Notes: a model not told the origin generated them from the letters alone. A DNA stretch of 64,000 nt from Phenylobacterium sp. (GCF_030679875.1 NZ_JAUXSP010000005.1:31107-95106), one strand, 5' to 3'. Shown: positions 10,041 to 20,018, numbered from the stretch's first letter. Program-made: numbers and translations.

Positions 10041-12473
10041 TCAAGTCGGGGGACGCTCCAGCTCGGCGTCGGACACCACCCTAAGTGTCCTGGCCAGGCT
10101 CCCTGATGTTACGCTTATTGAGTCGATCCCCAGGCTGACCAGAAAACCCGCCACCTCCGAATAGTTCGCTGGGGCCTCTCCGCAAATGCCAATCGGTAGG
10201 TGGCTGGCGTGCGCGCCCGTCACGGCCTGGCGCAGCATTTCCAGAACCCCTGGATCTCGCTCGTCGAACTCGAAAGCGACCACCTCTGAGTCCCGGTCCA
10301 CTCCGAGGACCAGTTGGGTCAGGTCATTGGAACCAATTGAAAAGCCGTCGAAAAATTCTGCGAAGGCCTCGATCTGAATCACATTGTTGGGGATTTCGCA
10401 CATCATATAGATCTGCAGGTCGCCTTGGCCGCGGCCCAAGCCATGCCCAGCCATGGCTTCCAAGACGGTGCGCGCCTCTTCAACTCTGCGGCAAAATGGG
10501 ATCATGATCTTCAGGTTCGTGAGGCCCATCTCACGCCGTACCCGCATCATCGCCCGGCATTCCAGTGCGAAGCCATCGGCATAGAGCGGATGAGCGTAGC
10601 GCGCCGCGCCACGGAACCCGATCATCGGGTTTTCCTCCAGGGGCTCAAAGCCCCGCCCCCCGAGCAGTTTCGCATACTCGTTGGTCTTGAAATCGGACAG
10701 TCGCGCGATGACGGGCCGTGGGTAGAACGCCGCGGCGATGAGGCCTACGCCTTCGGCGAGCCGCCGTACAAAATAGTCCTCCGCGGTGATGTCCTCACCG
10801 AGCCTGCGAGTGATCGCGGCACGCTCCTTTGGCGTCAGGCGCTCGGGGTGCGCCGCGGCCATGGGGTGGATTCCGATCTGCTCGCCAATTATGAACTCGA
10901 GCCGCGCCAGCCCCACCCCCGCACTCGGCAATTGAGCCGCCTTGAGCGCCAGATCAGGGCGGGCAAGATTGAGCATCACATCAGTTCGGGGCCTCGGCAG
11001 GCTAGCCAGCGACAACTGCTCGGTCGTGAACGCCACCTCGCCATCATAGACAAAGCCATCTTCACCCGCGGCGCATGAGACCGTGACAATCTGACCATCG
11101 GTGAGTTGCGCCGTAGCGTCCTTGGTCCCCACGACCGCCGGCACGCCCAATTCGCGCGCCACAATAGCGGCGTGACAGGTTCGGCCACCGCGATCGGTCA
11201 CCACGGCGGCGGCGATCTTGATCACGGGATCCCAGTCCGGGCTGGTCGACGCCGCGACGAGGACCTCCCCAGGCTTGAAGGCCGCCATGTCTTGAGCTGT
11301 GCGAACAACCCGGACCACGCCGGTGGCTACCTTTTCGCCGACAGCCTTGCCGGACGTCAGGACCTTTCCTGGTGCTGACAAACTGTAGCTGATCAGTTGG
11401 TCCAGATCGCGCTGGGAGATCACCGTCTCAGGGCGCGCCTGAACAATGTAGAGCCGTCCATCCTCCCCCTGCGCCCACTCGATATCCATAGGCATCGGTC
11501 GCCCGGCCTGCTTCGAATAGTGAGCCTCGATCTCGATTGCAGCGCCGGCGAGGGCCAGCACGTCGGCGTCCGGGAGACAAAACCGCCGACGATCGATCCT
11601 TGGCGTTGCAGTCGAGCGGATTGATCCGCCACCCCGTCCTGCACGCCACGCCAAACGAACCTGTTTGGCCCCGAGTCGGCGGCTCAGGACTGACCGATGT
11701 CCCTGCAGATAGGTCGGCTTGTGCACATAGAACTCGTCCGGATCCACGAGCCCCTGGACGATGCCTTCACCCAGGCCATAGGCCCCGGTCACGAGGACAA
11801 CGTCAGAGAACCCGCTTTCAGGGTCCAGGGTAAAGATCACGCCACTCGATGCTTCGTCGGAGCCGACCATGGTCATAACAGCCACGGAAAGCGAAACCTT
11901 GAAGTGATCAAACCCATTGTTCAGGCGGTAGACGATCGCGCGATCGGTGAATATTGATGCAAAACAGCGTCGGCAGGCCTCGACAACAGTATCTGCGTTC
12001 CGCAAATGCAGAAAGCTGTCATGCTGACCCGCGAAGCTGGCGGTGGGAAGGTCTTCCGCCGTGGCGGAACTGCGTACAGCCACGCTGAGCGGTCCGCCAT
12101 TGGCCGCCTCGAGGGCGCGAAAAGCCTCGGAAATCTGCGAGCGGAGCTCAGGGGCGCCGGTCGCGGCGTAGACGATTTTGCGAGCTTGGGCCGCCCGCCG
12201 CGATAGTTCAGCCACATCAGAAGGGTCAAAGCCGGAAAGCAGCGCCTTAAGGTCAGGCCAGGCGCCGGCGGCTGTCAGGGCGTCGCGGTAGGCGTGGGCT
12301 GTGATTGCAAATCCGTCAGGCACGCTGATGGGGCCTGAGCCCAGGAGTTGGCGCAGTTCCCCCAGGGACGCGGTCTTGCCGCCGACCAGCGATACGTCTC
12401 CAAGCCCCAGGCCGCCAAAGGATCGGATGTAGCTCGGTCGGCCTGCCTGCGGCGGTGGTCTTGGCTGAGCCAT
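10041..12473 (-). CDS. ppsA: Phosphoenolpyruvate synthase
   Basis: An 810-residue cytosolic enzyme that converts pyruvate, ATP and water to phosphoenolpyruvate, AMP and phosphate. The N-terminal ATP-grasp nucleotide domain starts with the glycine-rich LGDVSLVGGKTASLGEL and includes RSSATAEDLPTASFAG. The swivelling phosphohistidine domain carries GGRTCHAAIVARELGVPAVVG with the catalytic His. The C-terminal PEP/pyruvate barrel has SIGSNDLTQLVLGVDRD and the catalytic-Cys loop GICGEAP. Length and domain order are normal for the family. An FNR-like box 57 bases before the ATG suggests induction under low oxygen. It sits between an export operon and ndvB, all on the minus strand. Confidence 0.95.
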   Translation of the reverse strand: MAQPRPPPQAGRPSYIRSFGGLGLGDVSLVGGKTASLGELRQLLGSGPISVPDGFAITAHAYRDALTAAGAWPDLKALLSGFDPSDVAELSRRAAQARKIVYAATGAPELRSQISEAFRALEAANGGPLSVAVRSSATAEDLPTASFAGQHDSFLHLRNADTVVEACRRCFASIFTDRAIVYRLNNGFDHFKVSLSVAVMTMVGSDEASSGVIFTLDPESGFSDVVLVTGAYGLGEGIVQGLVDPDEFYVHKPTYLQGHRSVLSRRLGAKQVRLAWRAGRGGGSIRSTATPRIDRRRFCLPDADVLALAGAAIEIEAHYSKQAGRPMPMDIEWAQGEDGRLYIVQARPETVISQRDLDQLISYSLSAPGKVLTSGKAVGEKVATGVVRVVRTAQDMAAFKPGEVLVAASTSPDWDPVIKIAAAVVTDRGGRTCHAAIVARELGVPAVVGTKDATAQLTDGQIVTVSCAAGEDGFVYDGEVAFTTEQLSLASLPRPRTDVMLNLARPDLALKAAQLPSAGVGLARLEFIIGEQIGIHPMAAAHPERLTPKERAAITRRLGEDITAEDYFVRRLAEGVGLIAAAFYPRPVIARLSDFKTNEYAKLLGGRGFEPLEENPMIGFRGAARYAHPLYADGFALECRAMMRVRREMGLTNLKIMIPFCRRVEEARTVLEAMAGHGLGRGQGDLQIYMMCEIPNNVIQIEAFAEFFDGFSIGSNDLTQLVLGVDRDSEVVAFEFDERDPGVLEMLRQAVTGAHASHLPIGICGEAPANYSEVAGFLVSLGIDSISVTSGSLARTLRVVSDAELERPPT

Positions 12474-12529
12474 GACGGGCGCCCCTCAATTGTGAGGCTG
12501 GAACTGTGGACCGCCCTCTCGACCGCGCC

Positions 12530-12543
12530 TTGAGGTCCATCAA
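12530..12543. promoter_or_regulatory. FNR/DNR-type box upstream of ppsA
   Basis: TTGAGgtccATCAA differs from the TTGAT-N4-ATCAA consensus at one position. It lies 57-70 bases before the ppsA start codon, a normal distance for an activator site. Confidence 0.6.
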
Positions 12544-12643
12544 TTTTCTGTCGATACAGCCTTCTGGGCAGGGGTTTGGGGCTTCCAGCCCATTCCAAGG
12601 AGCCAGGTGTCAGATCTCCCGGCGAAGGGGAGATCTGCCGCCA

Positions 12644-13870
12644 TCACTCCGCGCCAGCCGCAGGCCGGCGCACGCGGATCGGGGTCCCGTCCGAGACGGA
12701 GCGCCCCGGATGGAGGACCACCCAATTTCCTGGCTCGAGCCCAGCGTGAACCTCGGCATGTTCCCCATCGCTCTGGCCGATCTCGACGGGCTGCAAACGG
12801 GCTCGGTCACCCTCAGCCTTGAACACCGCCCATTGGCCCTGATGCCGAAAAAGCGCAGACACTGGCGTTCGAACCACCGCCTCCGCGCTCCAGACCGTGA
12901 CCGCCGCCTCGACCCGGTAGCCGTGGCCGACCGCTGACCAGGCGGCAGGCGGATCGACAGGATCGATGATCACATTGACCCGCTGCTCCTCGACACCAAG
13001 GGCCGAGACCTTGAGGAAGCCATAGGGTTCGACTTTTCGGACGCGGCCCCGGAGCGGCGGGCCGTCGCCCCAGGCTTCGATCAGGACCGTCGCCCCCTCC
13101 GAAATTCGCGCCGCGTCGCTCGACAGCAGTTCGGCCACCACCTCAAGATCGCCTGGATCGCCGATCTCCAACACTGGAGCGCCCTGGGTGACCACAGTTT
13201 CACTCTCCTGCAGCACCCGTAGAATTCGCCCGGCTACCGGGGCCCGGATCGTCACCGCGCGGCCGCCGGAATTTGCGGCGACCGGTTCGATTAGACGCAC
13301 CCGCGCCGCCTCGAGCGCCGCCTGCTGGACATCAACACTCGCCCGGGCGTTGCCGACGGCCGCGGCGGCGGTTCGAGTGTCGAGCCGAGCGCGATCAACG
13401 GCGCTACGCGAGGCGACCGATGCAGCGAACAGGGTCTCGCTCCGGCTGGCTTCCAGACGAGCATGGGTCAGACGGGCCTCGGCCCCTTCCAGCTCAGCGT
13501 GCGCGAGCGCCAGGGCGGCTTCAGCCAAGCGGACCCCGGCCCGGATTTCCTGGCGGGACCGTTCGTCCACGAAGGTTGCTGGCGCCGGCTGGATAAACGC
13601 GATCGCTGCTCCCGCCTCAACCTGTTCGCCGGCACGATTCCCGACGCGCAGCAATTGGCCCGAGACCGGCGCCGACACCACATAGACATTCCGGGCTCGC
13701 GTCTTGGCCTCGTCGCGCACCACGACTGTGAGCGGCCCGCGGGTGATCTCGCCGATGTCCGCTTGCACCGGCGGCGTTCGGAAAGTGAGAACTAGCGCCG
13801 CCGTCAGCGTCAGGGCGGCGGCGAGCCAGAACAATGTCCGGAATCGAACGATTGGCCGGGGGATTTTCAC
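12644..13870 (-). CDS. HlyD-family periplasmic adaptor of ABC exporter
   Basis: A 408-residue membrane-fusion protein. One N-terminal membrane anchor (residues about 10-28) is followed by a lipoyl/barrel half-motif, a long alpha-helical hairpin (about 105-190, rich in Ala, Glu and Arg), the second lipoyl half (VTIRAPVAGRILRVLQESE) and C-terminal beta domains. It would connect the inner-membrane permease to an outer-membrane channel, which is not in this window. The start is GTG at 13870 with GGAGA eight bases upstream, four bases after the permease stop, so it is the last gene of an ATPase-permease-adaptor operon. Confidence 0.88.
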   Translation of the reverse strand: MKIPRPIVRFRTLFWLAAALTLTAALVLTFRTPPVQADIGEITRGPLTVVVRDEAKTRARNVYVVSAPVSGQLLRVGNRAGEQVEAGAAIAFIQPAPATFVDERSRQEIRAGVRLAEAALALAHAELEGAEARLTHARLEASRSETLFAASVASRSAVDRARLDTRTAAAAVGNARASVDVQQAALEAARVRLIEPVAANSGGRAVTIRAPVAGRILRVLQESETVVTQGAPVLEIGDPGDLEVVAELLSSDAARISEGATVLIEAWGDGPPLRGRVRKVEPYGFLKVSALGVEEQRVNVIIDPVDPPAAWSAVGHGYRVEAAVTVWSAEAVVRTPVSALFRHQGQWAVFKAEGDRARLQPVEIGQSDGEHAEVHAGLEPGNWVVLHPGRSVSDGTPIRVRRPAAGAE

Positions 13871-13874
13871 TTCG

Positions 13875-16259
13875 CTACTCTCCGGTCTTTAGGGCTTCGG
13901 CCATATCGAGCCGGTCGATCTGGGCCCGAACCATCAGGCTCGCCACGACGGTGATGAGCACCACCACGGCCCCGGCCACCCCGAAGGTCGCAGGCGCGAT
14001 GGCGAACGGCAGGCGAAACAGGTCAGAACTCATGGCGTGGGCCAAATACCAGGCCAGACCCGTCCCGGCCGCCGCGCCCAGTGGCAAGGCGAGGAGCGTC
14101 AGGAAGGCCACTTCGCCGAGGAGGATGTAAGACACGTCGGCGCGTGAGAAGCCGAGCACACGGAGCGACGCCAATTCGCGCTGACGCTCGGCAAAGGAGA
14201 TACGCACCGTATTGTAGACGACGCCTGAGGCGATCAAGCTGGCGAAGAAGACGAAGATCAAAATGGATCTGCCGAGGTTTTCGTCCAGCATGGCTGCCAG
14301 CTTCTTGGCGGCCTCAGCCTGGAGGCCCACCCCAGCGATCTGAGGGGTTTCCTTCAGGCGCGCATAGAGGGCCTCGGTCCGATCAGCATCGACGGTCAGC
14401 CATACGCCGGAGATCTGGCTTCCCTCTCCCAGCGCGCGGTTCAGATCCTGCAACTCCATTCGCGCCTGGGAGCCAATATAGCTGGTGGTGACGGACGCCA
14501 CGGGAAGGGACAGCAACGGACGGCGGCCTTCGGTGACCTGCGCCTCCACGAGGTCGCCGGCCCTGACCTGGAGTTTGGCGGCAAGGTCACTAGACAGGAT
14601 CAGGCCGCCAGGATGCGGCCATACTGGCCGATTGTGCCGATCGACCATCCTGGACAGGGTTCCGTCTTGCGGCGCGCCGGTGATCGCCACCCGCTCCTCG
14701 CGCGCGCCGTGGCGCAGCCGGACGGGGACGACGCGAAAGGGCTCGGACGCCAGCACCCCGTCCTCACGGGCCAGGCTGAACAAGGCCCCTCTCGAGCGGG
14801 GCTCGATGAAGCTCACCGAGACGTCGTGAGGGTTCGACACGTTGAAGCTGGAATCGATCATCACCTCGATGCCGTCCATCATTGACATCGTGCCGATGAG
14901 CAGGGCGCCCGAGGCCGCGATCCCGGCCACGGTCAGGGCGGCGCGCAACGGCCAGCGGACGATCTGGCGCAGGATCATGCGAGATTGCTGGTCGAGGACC
15001 TTAATCCGGGTAATCCAAGCACCGGCCGTGCGGGAATAGTCTGGCGGTGGCGCGGGGGTCATCGCTTCGGCCGGGTTCAGGGCCGCGGCCCGCCGCACCG
15101 CCAGGGCCGCGCCACCCATCACCGTCAGCATCGCCACGCCGACTACGGTGGCGTAGTCAGCCGGGTCCGCCTGAAACAGCAGGAAGGGGAAGCGATAGTA
15201 TTCCATATAGAGCTCAGCCATGCTCCGGCCGAGCCAGATTCCCGCAGTTCCCCCAATGAGAACCCCCGTCGCGGCGATTGCCGCGACCAGCTTGAGATAG
15301 TGTCCGATGATGTCGCGGTCCCGGTAGCCGAAGGCCTTCAACAGGCCGATGCCGGCGCGCTGGACAGCGATCAGCCTTGAAACCACAACATTGACCAGGA
15401 AGGCCGCCACCAGCAGGAAGATGGGCGGAAGCACCCGTCCCATGGTCGCCAGCTGGTCGATCTCGCTGGAAACGAAGGCGTCCGAAATCTGGTCCGCCCG
15501 GCCATAGGCCCCTGGCGCGCCATAGGGCTCCAGAAGGCGATCGAGCTCGGCGATGACCGCTGGCTCCGAGGCGTCGCGGGAGAGGCGCACCACCGCCTCG
15601 TTGAAGGCCTCGTCCTGATTGACAGCCTGCGCCAGGGCGCCACGGCGCATCCAGAGAACGCCGAACAGACGGTCATCGGGAACGAACTGGCCGGGGCCGA
15701 TGGCGTAGACGTGCTCCGGCGACAGCGCGATCCCGACTACGGTTAGACGCCGTCGACCGCCATAGAGGGTGGCTGGAACCGTGTCGCCGATCTCGAGCCC
15801 GTGCGCGTCGGCGAAGGCCTGCAGGGCGACCGCCTCGCTCCGCTGGCCCGGCGCCGGAAGACGGCCGCGGACCAGATGAAGTCGATTGACCGCCGCCTCT
15901 CCGACGTCCGGCAACGACAGCACCTCCCCGGTGGCCGGCGCGCTCATACCTTCCATGGCGAAGAGGGCCGGAACCCGGATGCGGGTGGTCGCGGCCTGGA
16001 CGCCCTCAATCCTCCTGATGTCGGCGATCAGGTGCTGCGGCGCACGCACCGTGGGCGCCCAGATGTCAGCAAACAGATAGCGTTCGTAGTAGGTGCGCCG
16101 GGTCTCCTGCAGCGAACTCAACATTCCGGCGGCCAGCAAATGGACCGCGACGCCTCCGGCGATAACGAAGGCGATGGCGAGCGCCTGAATCTTCATGCGC
16201 CAGAGCTCTCGCACCAGCTTGCGGTCTAGCGCCCCCATCCATCTCGGCAGGCTGTTCAC
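13875..16259 (-). CDS. ABC transporter permease, FtsX/MacB type (duplicated)
   Basis: A 794-residue inner-membrane protein. The first helix lies about 20-45 ([20 protein letters not shown]), then a large periplasmic domain, three helices about 255-390, a second helix and periplasmic domain, and three C-terminal helices ending near the C-terminus. This is the two-copy FtsX arrangement of DevC/LolC-like or MacB-like exporters. The start is GTG at 16259, overlapping the ATPase stop by four bases (GTGA) with GGAGAG upstream. An upstream in-frame ATG would give an N-terminus that is only the antisense shadow of the ATPase gene, so it was not used. The substrate is unknown. Confidence 0.88.
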   Translation of the reverse strand: MNSLPRWMGALDRKLVRELWRMKIQALAIAFVIAGGVAVHLLAAGMLSSLQETRRTYYERYLFADIWAPTVRAPQHLIADIRRIEGVQAATTRIRVPALFAMEGMSAPATGEVLSLPDVGEAAVNRLHLVRGRLPAPGQRSEAVALQAFADAHGLEIGDTVPATLYGGRRRLTVVGIALSPEHVYAIGPGQFVPDDRLFGVLWMRRGALAQAVNQDEAFNEAVVRLSRDASEPAVIAELDRLLEPYGAPGAYGRADQISDAFVSSEIDQLATMGRVLPPIFLLVAAFLVNVVVSRLIAVQRAGIGLLKAFGYRDRDIIGHYLKLVAAIAATGVLIGGTAGIWLGRSMAELYMEYYRFPFLLFQADPADYATVVGVAMLTVMGGAALAVRRAAALNPAEAMTPAPPPDYSRTAGAWITRIKVLDQQSRMILRQIVRWPLRAALTVAGIAASGALLIGTMSMMDGIEVMIDSSFNVSNPHDVSVSFIEPRSRGALFSLAREDGVLASEPFRVVPVRLRHGAREERVAITGAPQDGTLSRMVDRHNRPVWPHPGGLILSSDLAAKLQVRAGDLVEAQVTEGRRPLLSLPVASVTTSYIGSQARMELQDLNRALGEGSQISGVWLTVDADRTEALYARLKETPQIAGVGLQAEAAKKLAAMLDENLGRSILIFVFFASLIASGVVYNTVRISFAERQRELASLRVLGFSRADVSYILLGEVAFLTLLALPLGAAAGTGLAWYLAHAMSSDLFRLPFAIAPATFGVAGAVVVLITVVASLMVRAQIDRLDMAEALKTGE

Positions 16260-16990
16260 CAGGAAATCTCTCCGGGCAGCCGCTTGTCGGCGTTCTTGCG
16301 CACCTCGCGCACCCGCCCGTCGGCGAATATCACCACGCGGTCGGCGATTGCCGCGATCGCGGCGTTGTGGGTGATCAGTAGGGTCGTGGCGCCTAGGCTG
16401 TCGTTGACGGTCTTGAGCGCCTCTAGCACCCGCACGCCCGTCGCAGAGTCCAGTGCGCCTGTGGGCTCGTCGCACAGCAGGACGGACGGTTGCTTGGCCA
16501 CAGCGCGAGCAATCGCCACGCGCTGTTGCTCGCCGCCAGACAGCTGTGCGGGAAAGTGATCCAGCCGGTTTTCAAGGCCAACCATGGCCAGGGCCGCTTC
16601 CGGCGTGAGAGGAGCCTCGGCGATTTCGGTGACGAGGGCGACATTCTCCCGCGCGGTCAGGCTCGCCATCAAATTGTAGAATTGGAAGACGAACCCGACG
16701 TGCCGCCGGCGATACTCTGTCAGTTGGCGCTGATCGGCCCGGCTTATGTCGACGCCCCGGAACAGAACCTCCCCGCTGGTCGGCGTGTCCAGCCCACCGA
16801 GGATGTTGAGAAAAGTCGACTTGCCGCTCCCAGAGGCGCCGAGCACCACCACCAGTTCGCCGTCGGGCAGGTCGAGATCCACGCCGCGCAGCGCGTGAAC
16901 GGTCGCGGCGCCGGAGTTGTAGATCCTGGTGACGGCGCGGGCGCGAAAGCAGAGGCCCGGTCTCTCCGACGGGTCACTGGCGCACATCAT
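16256..16990 (-). CDS. ABC transporter ATP-binding protein (LolD/MacB type)
   Basis: A 244-residue cytosolic ATPase with all motor motifs: Walker [10 protein letters not shown] (about 53-61), Q-loop [11 protein letters not shown], signature [14 protein letters not shown], Walker [13 protein letters not shown] and switch His in LLITHN. 'DEPTGALD' and 'SGGEQQRV' are typical of the LolD/MacB subgroup, which works with FtsX-type permeases for lipoproteins, peptides or drugs by mechanotransmission. It is first in the operon, overlapping the permease by four bases. An FNR-like box stands about 120 bases upstream. Two adjacent ATG codons (16990, 16987) are equally possible starts. Confidence 0.93.
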   Translation of the reverse strand: MMCASDPSERPGLCFRARAVTRIYNSGAATVHALRGVDLDLPDGELVVVLGASGSGKSTFLNILGGLDTPTSGEVLFRGVDISRADQRQLTEYRRRHVGFVFQFYNLMASLTARENVALVTEIAEAPLTPEAALAMVGLENRLDHFPAQLSGGEQQRVAIARAVAKQPSVLLCDEPTGALDSATGVRVLEALKTVNDSLGATTLLITHNAAIAAIADRVVIFADGRVREVRKNADKRLPGEISW

Positions 16991-17108
16991 GGATAAGCCC
17001 CTGCAATCGGCAGTGATGCTTCAGCCTGAAGGTCTGATCCGCGCCACGTGGGCGCGGCAGCTCGGGCCGAGCAGTCGACAGGGTAGCAGAGGCGGGAATG
17101 GGGGGCTT

Positions 17109-17122
17109 GTGATCAGGATCAA
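17109..17122. promoter_or_regulatory. FNR/DNR-like box upstream of ABC exporter operon
   Basis: GTGATcaggATCAA has one mismatch to TTGAT-N4-ATCAA. It lies 119-132 bases before the ATPase start, in an otherwise empty 237-base gap. Confidence 0.45.
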
Positions 17123-17227
17123 GGGTGACTGCTGCCGACCCGTATCAATCAACACTACAGACAGCGAGCAGCGAGCCTGATGCGCCCTGGGTCAATGGTC
17201 TCTTGCCTCCGCCTTTGGCGGCGCACG

Positions 17228-17380
17228 TCAGGGGCGATGGGCGGGGTAGGCGCGATCGGGCTTGGCGAGTTCTTCAACAATGAACCTGGCGATTTTCGCT
17301 CGCTCCGCCACGTCTGTCGTCCGGGTAAGAACGCGCTCGAAGTGCTCGATATTCAGTCTCTTGAGGTCAGCAGGCGACAT
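17228..17380 (-). CDS. Small hypothetical protein (50 aa)
   Basis: An ATG at 17380 with GGAGG five bases upstream opens a 50-codon frame ending in TGA at 17228. The product starts MSPADLKRLNIEHFERVL and continues as a charged, helix-forming peptide (residues about 3-40, with two heptad-like stretches) and a short proline-rich tail. No signal peptide, membrane segment or cysteine is present. The strong ribosome site and the balanced composition favour a real gene. The family was not recognised; small Arg/Glu-rich helical proteins of this kind are common in Caulobacterales and Rhizobiales. Confidence 0.5.
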   Translation of the reverse strand: MSPADLKRLNIEHFERVLTRTTDVAERAKIARFIVEELAKPDRAYPAHRP

Positions 17381-17541
17381 GAGCGCCTCCGTAACGCCAC
17401 GCGTTGGAGGCGTTCACCAGACGCGCTATCGGCGCCAATAGCAACCGCCCCAGACTCGCTTCGTCGTCGGGCAGCGATCATTGGCGCCGCCCCCACGAGG
17501 TTTGAAGGCCTGGTCCGGGGGAGGGCTATCGCGTCCGCGAC

Positions 17542-17952
17542 CTAGCGCCCTCCAAATTGAATCGGATCCCCATTGAGGTCGAAGGCGGCGTATCGACCCA
17601 CGCCACCGACGTGGATCGCGTCGACCATCCCCTGCAGCGCTACCTCGACCTGCGCCTGGCTCGGGGGCTTTCCGCCCTGGCCCGAAAGAGCGGCGGCGAA
17701 AACGATCTGCCATGGGGGGCCGGCCAGCTTGGCCTCGGCTGCCAATGCGGCGAAGTCAGCGAGGTCGGAAGCGGCCTTGTCGACGCACATCAAAGGCGAC
17801 AGCGTGCCCCCTGCGCCCGCGAGGAAGTGTTCACGCTGAGCCTCGGTCGCATCGGCCGGCAACTCAGCGGCGGTAAATACGAACAGCAGCCGCTGCGGTT
17901 CCGGCTGGCTGGCGGCGGCCTTCAGCAGTTGGTCGAAGTGTGAGTCCGTCAT
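17542..17952 (-). CDS. Conserved hypothetical protein (often misnamed 'ribonucleotide reductase subunit alpha')
   Basis: A 136-residue cytosolic protein starting at ATG 17952 (MTDSHFDQLLKAAASQPEPQ), with AGGA upstream. It has the conserved blocks QRLLFVFTAAELP, LSPLMCVDK and AAALSGQGGKPPS and ends in FDLNGDPIQFGGR. From memory this family is widespread in Proteobacteria and carries a database name of ribonucleotide reductase subunit alpha. It has none of the RNR catalytic motifs and is far too short, so that name should not be read as a function. It is the last gene downstream of the ubiTUV-FAD oxidoreductase run on the same strand, 68 bases after it. Confidence 0.75.
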   Translation of the reverse strand: MTDSHFDQLLKAAASQPEPQRLLFVFTAAELPADATEAQREHFLAGAGGTLSPLMCVDKAASDLADFAALAAEAKLAGPPWQIVFAAALSGQGGKPPSQAQVEVALQGMVDAIHVGGVGRYAAFDLNGDPIQFGGR

Positions 17953-18020
17953 GGCAATATTCCTGCGTTTGTCGGAGACCGCCTGATCCAGGCAGGGCTC
18001 TATACCCCAGCGCGACAGAG

Positions 18021-19118
18021 TTATATCCCGGCCAGCCGCATGGGGGAAAAGTCGCGGGGGGCTGGGCCCCCCATCCGCCCGGCGCCCGGGGGCTTGGCCG
18101 CCAGAAAGAGCGCGGCGGCCAGACGCCCGGCGGCGGGCGCAGTCTGGACGCCATATCCGCCAAGCCCGGCGAACCAGAAAAAATTCGGGGCGCGCAAGTC
18201 CCAACCGATCACCGGCAAGCGGTCTGGGGCGAAGCTACGCAATCCCGCCCACTGATGCTTGATGCGTCGGGGCTCGTGGCCGGTGGCCCGTTTCAGCCGG
18301 GCGACAGCCAGGGCGATATCCTGGGTTTCTGGCTGCGCATCGGTTGGCGCTGACGGCGTCTCGTCACAGGGCGAGACCAGCAGATCCTGGCCGAAAGGGC
18401 GAAAGTAGTAGGTGTCCGCCATGTCTTTGACGATCGGCCCCTCAAGCACCGGCTTGCGGGGCTCAGGCGGATCGACGAGCACGACCGTCCGCCGATAGGC
18501 GGAAAGCCCAAGCGGCGTCAGGCCACAGCCCGCCGCAGTGTCATCGGCCCAGGCTCCAGTGGCGTTGATCAGGGCGGAGCAGCTGAGCTCCTCGCCCTCG
18601 ATCTGCAGGCGCCAGGCGTCGCCGTCATGACTGATTTTGTGCGGCTGGACGCCGAGCCGCAGCGCGCCCCCCCGGCGGATCGCCGTGGTGATCAGCCGCT
18701 GGTGAACCCCTACAGCGTCGAGCTCGCCAGTCCCACGCTCCAACCAGGCCGATTTGAGGTTGTGCGTCCTGAGTATGGGGCAGAGTTCACGGACTTTCGC
18801 CTGGCTGACCCATGTGGCCGTGGGGCTGGGCGCGGCGCGGCGTCGGGAGGAGACATGCAACACTGCGCGGGGGGTCAACAGAGGCGGGCGTGATCCTGGC
18901 GCCGCCTCGAAATAGGATCGACTGGCTTCAGCCAGTGCGGCGATGGCCGGCCCTCCATAGGAGGGGATGAACATGCCGGTTGATCTTCCGCTGGCGTGAT
19001 GACCGGGATGCTCTTCCTTCTCCAGGATCAGGAGGCTGACCCGCGACGCCAGCTCGGCGGCGAGCGATGCGCCGGCAAGGCCGCCGCCCAGTATGATGGC
19101 CCCATAGGGCGGGCTCAT
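18021..19118 (-). CDS. FAD-dependent oxidoreductase (DAO/DadA family)
   Basis: A 365-residue flavoprotein. The N-terminal Rossmann motif is GGGLAGASLAAELA (about 11-24), followed by an acidic second-strand end (LILEKEEHPG) and the family's HHASGRSTGM segment that contacts the flavin. A C-terminal block (RLPVIGWD, then FWFAGLGGYGVQTAPAAGRLAA) is the usual FAD-binding end of the D-amino-acid oxidase/glycine oxidase/DadA superfamily. The substrate cannot be read off. The start ATG at 19118 overlaps the ubiV stop by four bases, so it is translationally coupled to an O2-independent ubiquinone operon, which is unusual. It may act on a small amine or hydroxy acid, or serve as a redox partner. Confidence 0.85.
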   Translation of the reverse strand: MSPPYGAIILGGGLAGASLAAELASRVSLLILEKEEHPGHHASGRSTGMFIPSYGGPAIAALAEASRSYFEAAPGSRPPLLTPRAVLHVSSRRRAAPSPTATWVSQAKVRELCPILRTHNLKSAWLERGTGELDAVGVHQRLITTAIRRGGALRLGVQPHKISHDGDAWRLQIEGEELSCSALINATGAWADDTAAGCGLTPLGLSAYRRTVVLVDPPEPRKPVLEGPIVKDMADTYYFRPFGQDLLVSPCDETPSAPTDAQPETQDIALAVARLKRATGHEPRRIKHQWAGLRSFAPDRLPVIGWDLRAPNFFWFAGLGGYGVQTAPAAGRLAAALFLAAKPPGAGRMGGPAPRDFSPMRLAGI

Positions 19119-20017
19119 AGGTCGGCGGCCAGACGCATGCCGGGGGCGCCCTCCAGATAGCCATCGACCAGGGGGCCCGGCAGATCACAGGCGCGAAGCT
19201 GAGCCAGCAGCCGTCCTCGGTCTCCAGTCTCGAAATAGCGGCCATACGCCGCGATCACGGCCGACATGTCGCAGGCGTGCGGCGAAAGCCGCACGGCCCG
19301 GACGCCGGCGGTCCGCAGGTCCTCAGGGGATGCGGCGACCGTGTGAACGCCGTGGGACAGGGTCTGAATACCGTTGATGCTGAGGAAGGCCGCGCCCTCC
19401 AGGGTCTGGACCGTCTGGCCGTCGGGATCGCGATCACAGACAAATCGGCAGGTATCCTTGGACAGTCCGGCCTGCCGCGCATGATGGCAGCGCGCCGAGA
19501 GCGCCAGGGGGAGCCGGCCAAAACCGAAGATCTCGATCTCAAGATCAGGACAGGCCCGATGGATTTCCCCAATCGCGGCCAGGGACAGCTCGATATTGCC
19601 GCAGAGGCGCTCACAGCCGCGGTCGATAAGGATCTGGGCGGCCGAGCCATTGTAGATATTGAGCAGCGGACCTGCGACGAAGGTGCGATCTGGGGGAAGC
19701 AGGCTCATGGCGGCGAGGTCGTTCAGCTCCAGCAGCTGCAGTTCATCCTGCTGCGCGATGCCCTGGAGCAGGCGTCGGTCCCTCGGCGTGGAGATCAGGC
19801 CAAGGGTCGACCAGACCACCTCCTTGCCAGCGTCGCGCAGCAACGCCGCCGCCGCCAGCAGAGTGGCGGCGGCCAGAGGCTCGCGCTTCCCGCACACGAC
19901 CTCGCCGAGATAGATGCGGCGCACCAGAGGCTCGCACGCCATGCGCTCATAGAAGGCTGCGATGTCCTCGGCGGGCCAGTTGAACAGCAGGGGGCCAAGG
20001 GTGATCTCCAAGGTCAT
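19115..20017 (-). CDS. ubiV: O2-independent ubiquinone hydroxylation protein UbiV
   Basis: A 300-residue U32-peptidase-like protein. With UbiU it forms the heterodimer needed for ring hydroxylation of ubiquinone precursors without oxygen, probably using prephenate as oxygen donor. Cysteines at 42, 177, 190 and 194 have the 13- and 4-residue spacing of the [4Fe-4S] ligands known from E. coli UbiV (C39, C180, C193, C197). Length is normal. It starts one base after the ubiU stop (20019) and its stop overlaps the FAD oxidoreductase start. Confidence 0.93.
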   Translation of the reverse strand: MTLEITLGPLLFNWPAEDIAAFYERMACEPLVRRIYLGEVVCGKREPLAAATLLAAAALLRDAGKEVVWSTLGLISTPRDRRLLQGIAQQDELQLLELNDLAAMSLLPPDRTFVAGPLLNIYNGSAAQILIDRGCERLCGNIELSLAAIGEIHRACPDLEIEIFGFGRLPLALSARCHHARQAGLSKDTCRFVCDRDPDGQTVQTLEGAAFLSINGIQTLSHGVHTVAASPEDLRTAGVRAVRLSPHACDMSAVIAAYGRYFETGDRGRLLAQLRACDLPGPLVDGYLEGAPGMRLAADL

Positions 20018-20018
20018 G

